Positions 12,263 to 24,185 of a stretch of DNA of 64,000 bases are shown piece by piece. The notes beneath the pieces were generated by a model. It ran no database searches. It saw nothing but the letters and a program-made list of their open reading frames with translations, and was not told the DNA's origin. Origin of the DNA: Epiperipatus broadwayi (Eukaryota; Onychophora; Udeonychophora; Euonychophora; Peripatidae); the NCBI GenBank assembly GCA_028023455.1, contig JAQFVV010006203.1, positions 10,948,876 through 11,012,875 of the forward strand. Reading direction: 5' to 3'. Each line of letters opens with the position of its first letter. Within the stretch, counting starts at the first letter, position 1. The position numbers and the translations under genes were made by a program.

Positions 12263-13389
12263 ATATATCAATGTATTCAATGCAGCATGAATACGAAAGC
12301 ACAATACAATACTGTCAGAAATGTACATATGAACAGTGTAGTTATTTAGAAGAAATATCCCTTGTCCAGTACAGGAATACTTTGTCTGTCTGGCAAGAAG
12401 AACAATAAAAAAAACTCCATAGGAAGGGATTGCAGGCCTTTTTGCTGACTTACTATCCCATTCTATGTTTTAAAGGGGTGATCCAAGGAGCAGGAAATAT
12501 CATCTGTCTCCGATAGTCAATAAGAGATGGGACTATTTTTCCCAAGTGCAGCACATAATGTGATCCTGCACATAGCAGATCTTCATACTACATTTACTAA
12601 TTACACCAATACATCTAACCCATTAACTCAATTTAACTGTGAAACCAATTACCTGTGATTAACCCTTCCTTAAACTAACATAACTTTATGAATCTATGTA
12701 GTTGTCCACATCCAACTTAATTTTAACACAATTAAAAAGTTTTAGCTTAATAAAAAAAAACACTCAAAAAGACAAAAATAAATAAATTAAAGGAAATGAT
12801 TTAAAAATACATATAATAAAAATATTATTAATAAATGACTTGTTTAGTCAGATAGGGATTTATATTTCTATTTAAATACTGGGAGAAGTTTTATATTTAA
12901 AGTTCATGAGTTATTTAGAGTACTTATGGTTTAAAAGTCCATTCTTTATAGTTGCTTGTAATTCAGATCCCATGTTTCTAATTCTCACATTGTCTTGGGG
13001 GGGTACCAATGTGCTATTAGCCATTCTGTTGGTATTCATCTGAAGGTCCTTTGCTGTAGCTGGTATAGTTCTTTGTAGGACTTTGGTGTCCTGGGGTCCG
13101 CAATATAGGAAAATGATATTTCATTTTTTTTTTTGGAAAAACTTAAGGGATTGAAAGTGCGTCTTTCAATCCCTCCTCCTTCAACTCTCCCTGAAACTCA
13201 AAACTAAAAACTGCAAACTGAAAAACTGATTTTATTTCCAATCTTTTCCTTTTTATATCAAAACTCCGGATGAACTGAACATGACTTCATGATGATGATG
13301 ATTCTTTCACTGTGGTCCGTTTCCTGAGGGATTTTATTGGTTATTCTGTTCTTATTGTTTTTATTGCCTATCAGACCTTTGATTATAAA

Positions 13390-13727
13390 TTTTGAGATGC
13401 CCAGGGCTAGTTTATTTAGATTAATTAAAAATAATCATTTCCATTTTTAGCCTTTTATACAATAGAAGTAATTAAATTTTGTACATTCTTAAAGATATAT
13501 TTTTATCTTTAAATCTTTTAAGTTTTTTCTTAAAATTTAGTTTTAAAATCCTTTTTTTTTTTAAATAAAGTTTTCTTTTAATATTTTTCCATCTGTGCGA
13601 TTTTATATATATATACAAGTTTAGATGACTTTTAATTTTTAAAAACAGATTTTTATTTGCAAACTTTTTATTCTTAATTTCTAATTGTATTTATTAGAAT
13701 AATGTAACAGTATGTGTGCCCATTACA
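13390..13727 (-). repeat. Right terminal inverted repeat, copy 1
   Basis: Complement of the left repeat: inner edge TTTTGAGATGCCCAGGGC, then CCATCTGTGCGATTTTAT, tip GTGCCCATTACA. The same sequence forms the right end of copy 2 at about 16083-16421. Confidence 0.8.
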
Positions 13728-14930
13728 TATCAGTAAACTAGCTTAAAAAAGTATTTTACTTAGGGTTACTAATGACGGTACATGATTAACGATGCTAATT
13801 TACAAAGACTTATTCGGTTAGTAATTTACAAAAAGAGACTATATACAAAAAAATGTTGACTATCATTTTCCTTTGAACCATCTATGCTTATGCCTCCTCT
13901 CCCAAGAGTTCCCTTTTCTCTACATTTCATTTTTAACCAACAGTATGACAAGCAAATTATTTATTTAAGGAGGTTGCGTTGAAGTAAATACATTTTAAGA
14001 GATAATGGGTTTATACCTGCATATTTGCAGCACAATTATATATACCACCGACTTATTTATGTATTAATTGAAATGCTTAAATGGAGGTTACATTGGAGTA
14101 GATTCCCAAAAGACACTCATCATGAAGTGCCACATTTACAATCATAAACTTACGTGGCTATGCATGCCTATACACTTTAAAGCATAATATATATTAAAAA
14201 AAATTATACTAACTGCAACTTTTTGACTTTTTCTTTTTTAAAAAAAAACAACAACTTACAATTTAAAATTATTAATATATTTTCTTTCTCATGTTTAATA
14301 TATGTGCTATTTCTTTCTGGCAGTGCTTTTATAAGATTTAAAGTATACAGCTTTATGTAATTAGATAAAATATTTCATTAGAAAAATTTTAATCAAGGTA
14401 CTCATGGTTTATTATGCATCATGCCATGTTGGGAGGCCAATTATAATGGTCGGGGATGCAATGACTCTTACATTTTAGTTCTGCCACCAGGGCACCATCA
14501 GGCCATTTGAACCTGATTATTTATATAGGTCGGCAGGTACTTACAGTAAGATCCAGAATTTAAATAAATATGACCGAAATACCCCAGTCACTAACTCATG
14601 GAGGAGCAGAGATAATATATATTTTATTTTAAAGATTAAAAATTAAAAAAAGCTACTGCCAGATTAACAATACACAGAAACATTTATTTTGCACATATAT
14701 AAAATTCGGAATTATTTATTTTATTATAATGTTTACTTTAGAATTTGATTTAATTTATATTTTTACTCTTTTTTTTTCTAGAAGTTTGCACAGATGGATT
14801 AATTAATATTCTATTAGAGTGTCGAGTATGGATAGACTACATAGATTGCACTCAAAAAAGAAAATATTCTATATCCCTTATTTAACCCCAGGCCAAAAGT
14901 TCGCAGTCAAACTAATGCCAATCTATCTGA
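13728..14930. other. Spacer between the two TIR-element copies
   Basis: No gene recognised. 14400-14600 is richer in G+C (TTGGGAGGCC, GGTCGGGGATGC, CACCAGGGCACCATC) and may be part of a SINE or other repeat, but I could not place A-box and B-box positions convincingly. Confidence 0.45.
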
Positions 14931-16421
14931 TATATCAATGTATTCAATGCAGCATGAATATGACAGCACAATACCGTACTGTCAGAAATGTACATCTGAA
15001 CAGTGTGGTTATTTAGAAGAAATGTCCCTCATCCAGTACAGGAATACTTTGTCTGTCTGGTGAGAAAAACAATAAAAAAAACTCCATAGGAAGGGATTGC
15101 AGTGTTTTTTGCCAACTTACTATCCTATTCCATAGGCTAAAAGGATGATCCAAGGAGTAGAGAATACCATCTGTCTCCGATGGTCAATAAGAGATGGGAC
15201 TATTTTGCCCAAGTGTGGCACATAATGTGATCCTGCATGTAGCGGATCTTCATATTACATTTACTAATTACACCAATATATCCAACCCATTAACCCAATT
15301 TAACTGCAAAACCAATAACCTGTGATTAGCCCTCCCTTAAACTAACATAACTTTATGAATCTATGCAGCCGTCCACATCCAACTTAATTTTAACATAATT
15401 TAAAAGTTTTAGCTTAATAAAAAAAATCATAATAAACACTCAAAAAGACAAAAATAAATAAATTAATGGAAATGATTTAAAAATACATATAATAAAAATA
15501 ATTATTAATAAATGACTTAGTTTGGTCAGAAAGGGATTTATATTTCTATTTAAATACTGGGAGAAGTTTAATATTTAAAGTTCATGAGTTATTTAGAGTT
15601 CTTATGATTTGAAAGTCCATTCTTTATAGTTGCTTGTGATTTGGATCCCATGTTGTTTCTAATTCCCACACCATTCTGGGGGGGACCAGTGTGTTGTTAG
15701 CCATTCTGTTGGTATTCATCTGGAGGTCCTTTGCTCTAGCTGCTATAGTTCTATGCAGGATTTTATTGCAGGACTTTGGTGTCCTGGGGTCCTCAATATA
15801 GGAAAACAATATTTCACTTTTTTTTAAAAAAAACTTAAGGGATTAAAAGTGCATCTTTCAATCCCTCCTCCTTCAACTCTCCCTGAAACTCAAAACTAAA
15901 AACTGCAAATTGAAAAACTGATTTTATTTCCAATCTTTTCCTTTTTATATCAAAACTCTGGATGAACTGAACATGACTTCATGATGATGATGATTCTTTC
16001 ACTGTGGTCCGTTTCCTGAGGGATTTTATTGGTTATTCTGTTCTTATTGTTTTTATCACCTATCTGACCTTTAATTATAAATTTTGAGATGCCCAGGGCT
16101 AGTTTACTTAGACTAATTAAAAATAATCATTTCCATTTTTAGCCTTTTCCACAATAGAAGTAATTAAATTTTGTACATTCTTAAAGATATATTTTTATCT
16201 TTAAATCTTTTTTTTAAAATTTAGTTTTAAAATACTTTTTTTTTGTAATAAAGTTGTCTTTTAATATTTTTCCATCTGTGCGATTTTATATATATACGAG
16301 TTTAGATGGCTTTTAATTTTCAATTTTTAATTTTTAAAAACAAATTTTTATTTGCGAACTTTTTATTTTAATTTCTAATTTTATTTATTAGAATAATGTA
16401 ACAGCATGTGTGCCCATTACA
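14931..16421. mobile_element. TIR element, copy 2, lacking the left TIR
   Basis: From TATATCAATGTATTCAATGC at about 14931 this matches copy 1 internal sequence from 12263 onward. It continues through the whole interior and the right terminal repeat to CCCATTACA at 16421. Small indels and substitutions separate the copies. Sequence left of 14931 has no match to the left terminal repeat, so the copy starts almost exactly at the inner edge of that repeat. A minus-strand 61-codon frame at 15624-15809 is broken in copy 1, so I do not regard it as a gene. Confidence 0.8.
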
Positions 16422-17185
16422 ATATATAGTAAATGGGACTTGTTAGATTATAAAATTTGATTTTATTCCCAATCAAACATTTATATATTCTTAAGAATCA
16501 TTTATTAGACAAAAGATTATTATATATTTTTTCTTTCAGATGTAATTTAAACTTCACTATAGATCAAATCTTATTAACTCTATAAATACATAATCATATT
16601 AAGTGAACATTTCTTTCTCTATATATACACTCAGTGTCTTTAAATATATTTGAAAACTGTTATTTAATATTCTCTCACTTTATACAAATTAAATACAGCA
16701 GGAAAAAAATGACCACAGAGATGCATTTTTAGTTGAGCCAGAATTTTTCAGTGTTAAGCAGTTAGATAGGTCACAATTCATTTTCGAATGTCTTCATTGT
16801 AGTTCATTAAAGCTACATTTCCTACATGCGCTTAATGCTAATCATTCTTTAGATATATTCATAGATGATTCTGATTAATCATTCATTAGCTTAAAAATTA
16901 TCTCGTTTTAGACCAAATATAAACTTTAAACTTAATTAAGATCAATCTACTTTTTCTTAATAATTACCAAAGCACGATTTTAATAATTGAACATCATCTT
17001 TTTTTTAACCATGTGTAAGATGATTATATTTGAAAACTATTTAACTTTCACTGAAGTTCAAGATCTTTAATGAAGTTTAAAATTTGTATTTAAGCCAAAA
17101 GAAATGTAATCTTCAGGCTAGTAAATGATTTTTAGTAATCCTTACTATATTTATCCAAATTTGATAATTGTTATTAAGTACAGGT
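16422..17185. other. Non-coding stretch, nothing assigned
   Basis: AT-rich sequence between the TIR element and the tRNA-like SINE. No ORF, palindrome or recognisable repeat seen. Confidence 0.5.
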
Positions 17186-17316
17186 AAAAATTATACTGTT
17201 TTGTCAAGCATTGGTGGTAGAATGGTCAGCACAGCAGCCTTACAAGCTGTTGTCTTGGGTTTGTGGGTTTGCTTCCAAGCCAATGCTTTGACACATGAAA
17301 AAAAATTATACTGTTT
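17186..17316 (+). mobile_element. Very short tRNA-derived SINE with 16-bp TSD
   Basis: A tRNA-like unit lies between two identical 16-base copies of AAAAATTATACTGTTT (17186-17201 and 17301-17316), the mark of LINE-driven retroposition. The inserted part is only about 100 bases: TTGTCAA, the tRNA-like body, then TTGACACATGAAAA. The flanks TGTCAA and TTTGACA extend the acceptor stem. A related head (TCAAGCATTGGTGG) occurs on the minus strand near 34567 and, truncated, near 50573, so this is a small family rather than a single tRNA pseudogene. Confidence 0.72.
17208..17286 (+). pseudogene. tRNA-Val(UAC)-like sequence
   Basis: The acceptor stem GCATTGG pairs perfectly with CCAATGC. The anticodon stem GCAGC/GCTGT encloses the seven-base loop CTTACAA, giving anticodon TAC (valine). 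The T stem CTTGG/CCAAG is kept, but its loop is too long because GGGTTTG is followed by a second TGGGTTTG, an apparent 8-base duplication. That insertion and the retroposon flanks argue against a working tRNA gene. Confidence 0.65.
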
Positions 17317-17804
17317 GTAAATTGATCCATAGATAAGTAAGAAATGATGAAGAAGGCAATCTGAAAGGGTTTGTGACTTGGAAAACTAAAAAATTCTGGT
17401 TTATTTAGAAATACATATTGGACATTATTACCTTTCTGCATTCATTGTTGAAATCAATGTTAAATAATATATATCAAATGTATATGGATATTAAGTTTTT
17501 TATCCAACGATAATGGGCCTAACTAGGAAATAGCATACTATGGTTAAATAATAGCACATGATCACTATCATTTCCTACCAACCTCTTAGCACAGTTTAAC
17601 CGGATGCAACGTTTTAAGTGACGAGATGACACTGCAATTAAGCCTATGAGCAATGGATAACCTCTACAATATGATTGAACTAAGATATTTTCATCCTGCA
17701 TTAGATAGATAGACAGTGATTGAAAATTTACAATAATTATCTATTTTTCTCTACAAAGCATGTAAGACAGCTTCTCTGACTCAACAGTTTACAATTGCTC
17801 TGGT

Positions 17805-17862
17805 AGTTTGGTGCAGAGGTCGAGTGACAAACTATGTAGCTCAAAGTTTTTGATGACGTTTT
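17805..17862 (+). repeat. Possible SINE head
   Basis: GTAGTTTGGTGCAGAGGTCG followed by TATGTAGCTCAAAG resembles the reverse complement of the repeat at 50320-50440 (TTTAGTGCAATGGAAAGACG ... GCAGCTCAAGG). The A-box is fair and the B-box is poor. Low confidence. Confidence 0.25.
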
Positions 17863-19689
17863 TTTAAATAATTTCTTTTATAATAATTTTAATAAAGATA
17901 TAGTAATAAGTACAGTCAAAGTGAAGTTAAAATAAATTCATTTATTAATCTGCTGAATTAACTTTTGATAGAGTGTCTGTTTCAATGCATAACTTGTAGA
18001 TAATTAGCAGAGTGTGATAATAATTCTGATTATAAAATATTAAGCTTGAGAGATTTGCATGATTGCATGTATAATAAATAATTGCACAAAAACAAATGAT
18101 ATCTTTGCATGATTTATATATTTATTCATTTGCTCGGTGTTTGGTAAAACAATCTTTATAATAAACAGCCCAATACAGAACATAAGTCCTCTCCAATAGC
18201 CTCTTGATAGTGGAATAATGCTTGCCAAATTGCTGGCTGCTAAAGGTTTGAGTAGTTTCCACCCTTCTATTGTTTAGCTAAGATCAACTAATACCCATTT
18301 ACTGACCAATGTTAGATGGTTAACTGGGTTGACTATAAATCAACTATCTAAAATAAAAATTCTATCTTCACTAAAACAATTTTATTTGGCCTGAATATAA
18401 TTTGAAATTCTAAATCATAGGCATGTCAAATAGATGCATTATCTCTGTACCTTGAGCCACGTAATACATTTATGAGACTTTGTGTCTAAAGTGCATTCTA
18501 ATTTTATCTCTTGGCAATGAGCATTACATTAATCAAGGGGAAAAAAAAAAGTAATTATTCCTATAAGTAGTTTTCATTTAACAATTAGCGACTATTTCAT
18601 AACAAAAATTTTGAAAGTCAAGTTTTCATAACTATGGAAAGCTTTATTTTTATTTATGGAATAGTCAAGTGACTGGATTATGAAAATGATAGGCTGAGTA
18701 TATTTTCCATTATTCATTGACCAAGTTAAATTTATTTTTATTTTTGGAAAGGTTAAGAGACTTCATTATAAAAGTATCAAGCTGAACACTATATATTCAT
18801 TATTCATGGCCATGCTGATTATCCTCATCTTGAAATTACGCTGGAATATCTATTGAATTAGAATATAGAATGTAATTAATCTCGCAAATACGTTGCATTT
18901 CATTTTCTTTCACAAGTAAATTTCATGTTATATTTAATCTATTTTTTTGATTTTTGCTAATTTAGAGTATTACTGTATAAAATCAGATATACGAATAAGC
19001 ATCGTTTACTGGTCATATGTCCAGCATAGTTTCATGTTTAGTGATATATATAAAGAGCTAATGATCAATGCTAAACATCTTTGAGCAATATCCCTTATTA
19101 CTTTGTCGTTCTACTTATTAGACCCTCTCCGCCTTCTTCAATAGAAAAGTAATTAGGCATGCATATATATAGTGTAACTTTATAGACATTATTTATTTTA
19201 TTTCTATCTGATGAAATTTATTTAAAAACAATAATCACACTATTATTGTTTATTTTACTATAGGAATACTATTATTTTATTTTGAACTAGTAATATATAT
19301 ATTGAACGACATAAATAAAATTTCACGGCATAGTTTTTTCTAATGCAAATTGTTAATGAATATATACTTTTCATGTTATCAATTCTAACGTTATTGAGAA
19401 AAGTAATGTAAGAACTTTTATTATATTTTAAAATAATGGCAAATTTGAGCAAAAAAATGAGCGATTTTGTTTCAAAACTAAAATCAATATATGCATTTGT
19501 TCTAATTATATGAAGTAGTAAGTAAATCATTTACATAACATGTATTGGAAAATTTACGACTTTCTTTCTTACCGGATAATAAAAGGAAACGATAGGGGGA
19601 TAGTTTTCTATTCAATTGTAAATAAGATTTATTTCTTAGTAAAAATAATAATGTAAAATGGATTCTATTTTAATAAATGCTTTTATCGT
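17863..19689. other. AT-rich stretch with a diverged tandem pair
   Basis: No gene recognised. The only structure I can support is the ~95-bp pair at 18632-18815. Open frames at 18040-18228 and 19258-19530 on the minus strand have chance-like composition. Confidence 0.45.
18632..18815. repeat. Diverged tandem pair, unit ~95 bp
   Basis: Two adjacent blocks share TTTATTTTTATTT-TGGAA, then a short gap, GACT---ATTATGAAAATGATAGGCTGA / GACTTCATTATAAAAGTATCAAGCTGA, and CATTATTCATTG-CCA / CATTATTCATGGCCA. The pair is well ordered but diverged. Confidence 0.45.
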
Positions 19690-20320
19690 ATTTTATTGAT
19701 ACTATACCAGGTCGGTGAAACTGAATTAGTGACAAAAAGACGAGTTATTAAGAGTCACGTGTTTAGAAAAATATTTTGTTATAATGTGATTGGTTATTGC
19801 GTTGTCAGGTAAAAAAAAAAGAGAGAGATACTAAACATTTAAAGATGCATCTACTGCTTTTATAGAAATAAATTTTAATATTTATGATTTTCAAATATGA
19901 GATGATATAAATCTTTGTGATTTTACAATAATTATTTGAACTCCTAACTTCTTAAAACTTATTGTGAGCGGGAAATTAAAGCCGATGAGAGCAAAACGCT
20001 TAATGCCTTTTGGCTCTTATTACATAGTATGACTTCTGAGCGACCGTATAAATATTCAAATTCAGTTATTTCAGAGGATTCCGGTCTGGAGCAAGGAAGC
20101 ACGGGGGATAGTCCTCCCCCAGACTCTGAAACTACGTCCTTCAGTGGTCGCAGCACTCTCCGGTAAGATATTATTTCATGTACAATAATTTTAAGATAAT
20201 AAATAATTTATTGATTGATTTATTTACTTACGTAAATTATAATTTGAAGGCGACGAAATTTAATACTTTGTAGAAACTTAAACGTGTGAAATGTAGAGGT
20301 AAATTTTTTGTTTTCTTATT
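19690..20320 (+). promoter_or_regulatory. CpG-containing, GC-richer island around the exon
   Basis: This stretch has far more CG dinucleotides than its surroundings (GGTCGGTG, GACGAG, CACGTG, GAGCGGG, AAAACGC, CGACCG, CTCCGG, GGCGACG). It holds the likely coding exon. CACGTG, an E-box-like hexamer, lies near 19757. The reading as a promoter and first-exon zone is inference; I see no clear TATA box or initiator. Confidence 0.33.
20029..20162 (+). CDS. Likely first coding exon of an unidentified gene
   Basis: An open frame from an ATG (A at -3) runs 44 codons plus two bases and stops being open only at the intron side of a good 5' splice site, CTCTCCG|GTAAGAT. The peptide starts MTSERPYKYSNSVISEDSGL and goes on EQGSTGDSPPPDSETTSF. 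It is acidic, Ser/Pro-rich and free of the I/N/K/F bias seen in chance frames here, which suggests a disordered N-terminal tail. The frame is open upstream to 19948, so an internal exon entered from an acceptor near 19968 is also possible. I do not recognise the protein. No partner exon was found downstream, implying an intron longer than the rest of the window, or a chance frame. Confidence 0.5.
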
Positions 20321-20379
20321 AAAAATAATGTTTCTAGTACTTGAATAACATGTGGTTTATAGATTGACAAATATTTTAA

Positions 20380-20413
20380 TTAATGTCATCTTAGTTGTTT
20401 GAGATGACATTAA
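20380..20413. other. Perfect 12-bp hairpin
   Basis: TTAATGTCATCT and AGATGACATTAA are exact complements around a ten-base loop, about 220 bases after the putative splice donor. It is a clean stem in single-copy-looking sequence. No function can be assigned. Confidence 0.55.
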
Positions 20414-23367
20414 CTTTAAGATAACTTTCTGTTAAATCAATTTATATCACAGCTGAACATCTATCACATTAATAAAATGCTTGTTAGCGTGTGCGTACGC
20501 GCGCGAGTATAGAAACAAGTGATGAACATTCTATAGGTAAAACAAAATTATGTAAAAACAAACAAAATGGAAAATACCACCACCACTGACTATTCTTATT
20601 ATTTAATTGTATTAATTACTCAATCTGTCCTTAGCCTTACAATTCCAAAAAATATTTTTAACCATTAATTTTAAATCATTGTTGATCTATGCCTGTCAGA
20701 TGTTGAATAGCAGGTTGTGTATTATAGTTTTATGTGTATTGAGAACCAAGGTTATTTTACATTTCTTACTACCTGTAGGTCTTGTCTTTATAGCACTCAA
20801 AATTTTGTTTAACACAACACCAACAAAAGTGATATAAAAGCACTCAATGTTGCACTTCCACCCCCACCAAATTAAACTATACAGCAAACTATTATATGCA
20901 GAAGCTTTTATATAAGATTGTTACTTACTTAGCAACTTTTAAAAAGAAGGAAACGTCAAACAATATGATGTGAACTTCAAACAATTAATGCATTTACAAA
21001 TAGCAAACCAAAGACCAATGATTAGTAATCAAGTGTTATTGACTGATTGAAATACTTATAGATAAATTATTTCTGATTTTCGCAAGAGATGGTAATTTAC
21101 ATGTAAATGCAAAAGAAAGCTCTTGGTTGGATGGAGAGGATCAAAATAGTTAATATTAATTTAAAATTTAAATGCTTTCTTCTAATAAAAATTTATAAAC
21201 AGAGATTTAACTAAAAAATTTTAATTTTTTTTATAAAAAAATATATAAAATAATAAAAAAACGAAAAAAAAGAGAATATAAAAAAAAAGCAAAAAAAAAA
21301 TAAAAAATGATAATTTTATTGAACACAAAAAAGTAGAAACACCACCCCCAACCAAAAACAATGGACAGTTAAAGGGTTAATTCAAATTTCAACTCAATTA
21401 AAATTTTTTGTTTATAATGATCAATTTTTTTATAACATTTTATCTCAGTTGTCCTGCTTAATGTAAAGACTTTGTTTACTCAAAATCACCTATCAACAAA
21501 ATGTGCAAACTTTAGATTGACAGCATAAAGCTGTTATATATATATATTTTCATTTATAAACTGGAAACCATTGTGTCATAAAATTTACAGCAAAACTAAT
21601 CAACATGTGTTTTTCTCATAATTCAGACCCTATTTCTTCACATTATTCAGCATTAGAAATAATTAATTATGGGCCAATCCTGATCTGTGCATTTGATCTT
21701 ATCATCGGCCACTTTACAGATTGATCTTAAAGGAAAGGTATTGCAAATATGTAGTAAAAGTTTCCAAAAAAGTTGCTGTGATATCCCTGGCTATTTTTTG
21801 GGCTTAAATTTATGTTAAAATGAAAAACTCTTTTCACTATACATGTGATTATTTTATTATTAGATAAAAAATAATTATATGGCTAGTTGGTTAGGAAGTC
21901 ATATGACACTTGAACACCCAAATGGGATTCATGTGACAATTGAACACCCAAATGGGAGGTTGAGCACTTGAGTTTTATTTAATTGATCAAAGTATTATTT
22001 TTTTTTTTACTTTCACAGTTAAAAATTGTTTCAAAAACTTGTAACTCTTAAATGCATCACTCTATCATTGGGTTAACAGCACAGGACACACTATTGAATA
22101 ACACAATGAAAAAAGCAGGAATGGTAAATTGAGATATCCTAAATCCATTCTATCTGGTTTGAATGTATTTTTTAAATCATAATATTTTGTTAAAAAATTA
22201 TAAAAAATCACAAAGAGCTAAAACTGGTAACTCAAAGAGTTCTAGGAGTTTTCCAAAATAGATACAGTATTCAAAATTTGTATTTTTTTGAAAATTGTTG
22301 AAAATCATTATTTCTAATTCATTTTTTTGGCAAAAGTTTTTCTCAATAATTTTAATTGGTAAAATCATTAAAAAAAAGATAAGCATAAGAAATTGAATTA
22401 TCATTTATATCTGAGATGTGGTAGTTAGTGCAAAGATGCAGAGTCATTTATCAACTGAATATGAAAACTTTGGATGGATAGGATAAAACTTATTTATATC
22501 TTAAATTTTATGCATATTTATTAGTTCAACTTTTCTATTATAATTATTACTAATAATTCAATAACAAAAAAATCATGTCCTTTCATTTTATGCAATTTTA
22601 CTATTTTGTTGTACAAATTATATTTAATGTTAATTGTTTTAATACCCATATAAGTATATATTTTCAAATGAACAGATAATTATCCATTACAGTTAACCAC
22701 TATACTTTATTTCTAATTCTAAATATTTTACTTCTGAATATTCTTTCAGCTTTCTTATCTCTGCCTTTGCTTCATTGTAAATATCTGTAGAATTCACTTT
22801 CTAACAATATATCACTGTTTTCTAAATGCATGTAATTCTAATATAACTCCACAAATAAACATTTTTTTTTCAGAAAGGACAATGACTGATGATTACTAGA
22901 CATGTAATCATGGACTCAAAATAAATATATAACAAACAATTCCCCTCTTCCTTAGCATTAATAAAAATTTGTCAATATTACAATCATATTTCTTTATAAT
23001 CATCACATTGACACTCACCCTACCATCACAGATTGACCTGAAACTCTTCCTTCTAGATAATTACAGTTATTTCTTATTGAATGGCTAGCTGAGTTGTATA
23101 TTGGATTGCCTATGTTGGAAAAAAATTCTAAACCTGATCATAGAAAAAAAATGTTAGGGTTTACCCAATTCAAATCCCAAGTCATAAGCATGGCACCATG
23201 CCATGTTATTCTGCATTTATTTATCAGTCAAATATAATTTATTGTGGTATAAAAACTGATACTAACTATAAAAATTTATTTGAAACATCTATCTATTTAC
23301 AATTATATATATATATATATATATATAATTGTAATTATATATATATATAATCAGACAAAATAAATAT
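20414..23367. other. AT-rich stretch, no gene recognised
   Basis: Contains an A-rich tract at about 21220-21310, a short tandem duplication at 21900-21959, alternating pyrimidine-purine CGTGTGCGTACGCGCGCG near 20488, and TA repeats at 21535 and 23305. If the exon at 20029 is real this is intron. No splice-bounded open frame caught my eye. Confidence 0.45.
21900..21959. repeat. 30-bp tandem duplication
   Basis: CATATGACACTTGAACACCC followed by AAATGGGATT repeats immediately as CATGTGACAATTGAACACCC AAATGGGAGG. Four differences. Confidence 0.85.
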
Positions 23368-23596
23368 AATAATCAAAATACTTTGTAATAAACTCTACAA
23401 TATTCAGTATACCAATATAAAAAATCAATAATAGCTATAGCCAGTTTGCAGCAGTGTGTTCCATCCTAAATAGCTTTAACAGTTAATGTTACTCAGGATG
23501 GTATATACTGCCATAAGCTGGTCATAGATATTATTGATTTTTTTATATTGATATATGAAATATTATAGAATTTATTCCATAGTATTTTGATTATAT
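23368..23596. repeat. Foldback palindrome next to (TA)n tracts
   Basis: The left arm TAATCAAAATACTTTG... CAATATAAAAAATCAATAATA pairs with the right arm TATTATTGATTTTTTTATATTG... CATAGTATTTTGATTA. The centre pairs GGATGG with CCATCC around TAACAGTTAATGTTAC. (TA)n tracts flank both ends (23305-23350 and 23595-23607), so insertion into or expansion from TA-rich DNA is likely. Confidence 0.72.
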
Positions 23597-23937
23597 ATAT
23601 ATATAAAGATTGAGAAAGAAATTATATTTATGTGTATGTATAAATATATATGTTTATATATGAGCAAATAAGTAAGCATATATTTATATAGTTTTAAGAT
23701 ATTACTATCACATTTGCCACTTTATTCAGACTTATGATTGGTTCACAAGAGTGTGCTACTGAAAAAAAAGTAACTTTTGGTGATAGTAATATTTTTAGAT
23801 TTGAATTTCAGATGTTAATATGAACATAGTTTTATTTATATAGCTTTATATATTTATTGCTTTCAATGAAAAGATTGTACTAATGCTGAAAACTTTTATT
23901 TTGTTTGCATCTCATATAAGTATAGATTAATTCAACA

Positions 23938-24010
23938 TGCCATAGTGTAGTGGTTGATGGATTTGTGCACAAAATGTAAATTCAAATCTCAATATTTGAG
24001 GATTTTTAAG
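23938..24010 (+). repeat. tRNA-like SINE head (tentative)
   Basis: GCCATAGTGTAGTGGTTGATGG carries an A-box-like TAGTGTAGTGG, and AAATTCAAATCTC about 35 bases on resembles a B-box. Distances fit a tRNA-derived head. The body after it cannot be aligned to another copy here. Confidence 0.3.
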
Positions 24011-24185
24011 CAAGCCTACTTTTTTTTCTATGTACCTTGTCATTTAATTATTAATCAATTAGAGATCCTGATTAATTTGTATTGGTTATATGAATGCCTC
24101 TGTGAAGCAAAAATGTAACTGTAATATGAAATTTCACAACTATGAAAAGGTATCACATTTTTGTACATGCTTAGCCTATGGTCTA

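Larger units (their letters stand above)
11911..13727. mobile_element. TIR element, copy 1 (1.8 kb, non-autonomous)
   Basis: A 1,817-bp unit bounded by long terminal inverted repeats. The left end TGTAACAGGCACATAC pairs with the right end GTATGTGTGCCCATTACA. No transposase or long ORF is present. The flanks are (TA)n on the left and TATCAG on the right; a TAT target duplication is possible but cannot be told apart in AT repeats. The internal part (12263-13389) is repeated in copy 2. Superfamily not assigned: the ends do not decide it and no protein is encoded. Confidence 0.8.

Noticed and set aside
15624-15809. 61-codon minus-strand frame in TIR element copy 2
   Set aside because: The matching stretch in copy 1 is interrupted by stops and frameshifts, so the frame is not conserved between copies.
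17208-17286. Functional tRNA-Val gene
   Set aside because: The T loop has an 8-base insertion and the unit is flanked by a 16-bp target duplication, so it is a retroposed SINE.
19711-19808. Second exon bounded by CCAG| and GTCAG|GTAAAA
   Set aside because: Open for 32 codons, but the phase does not join the 20029 exon through a good acceptor and the length is not beyond chance; recorded only as a possibility.
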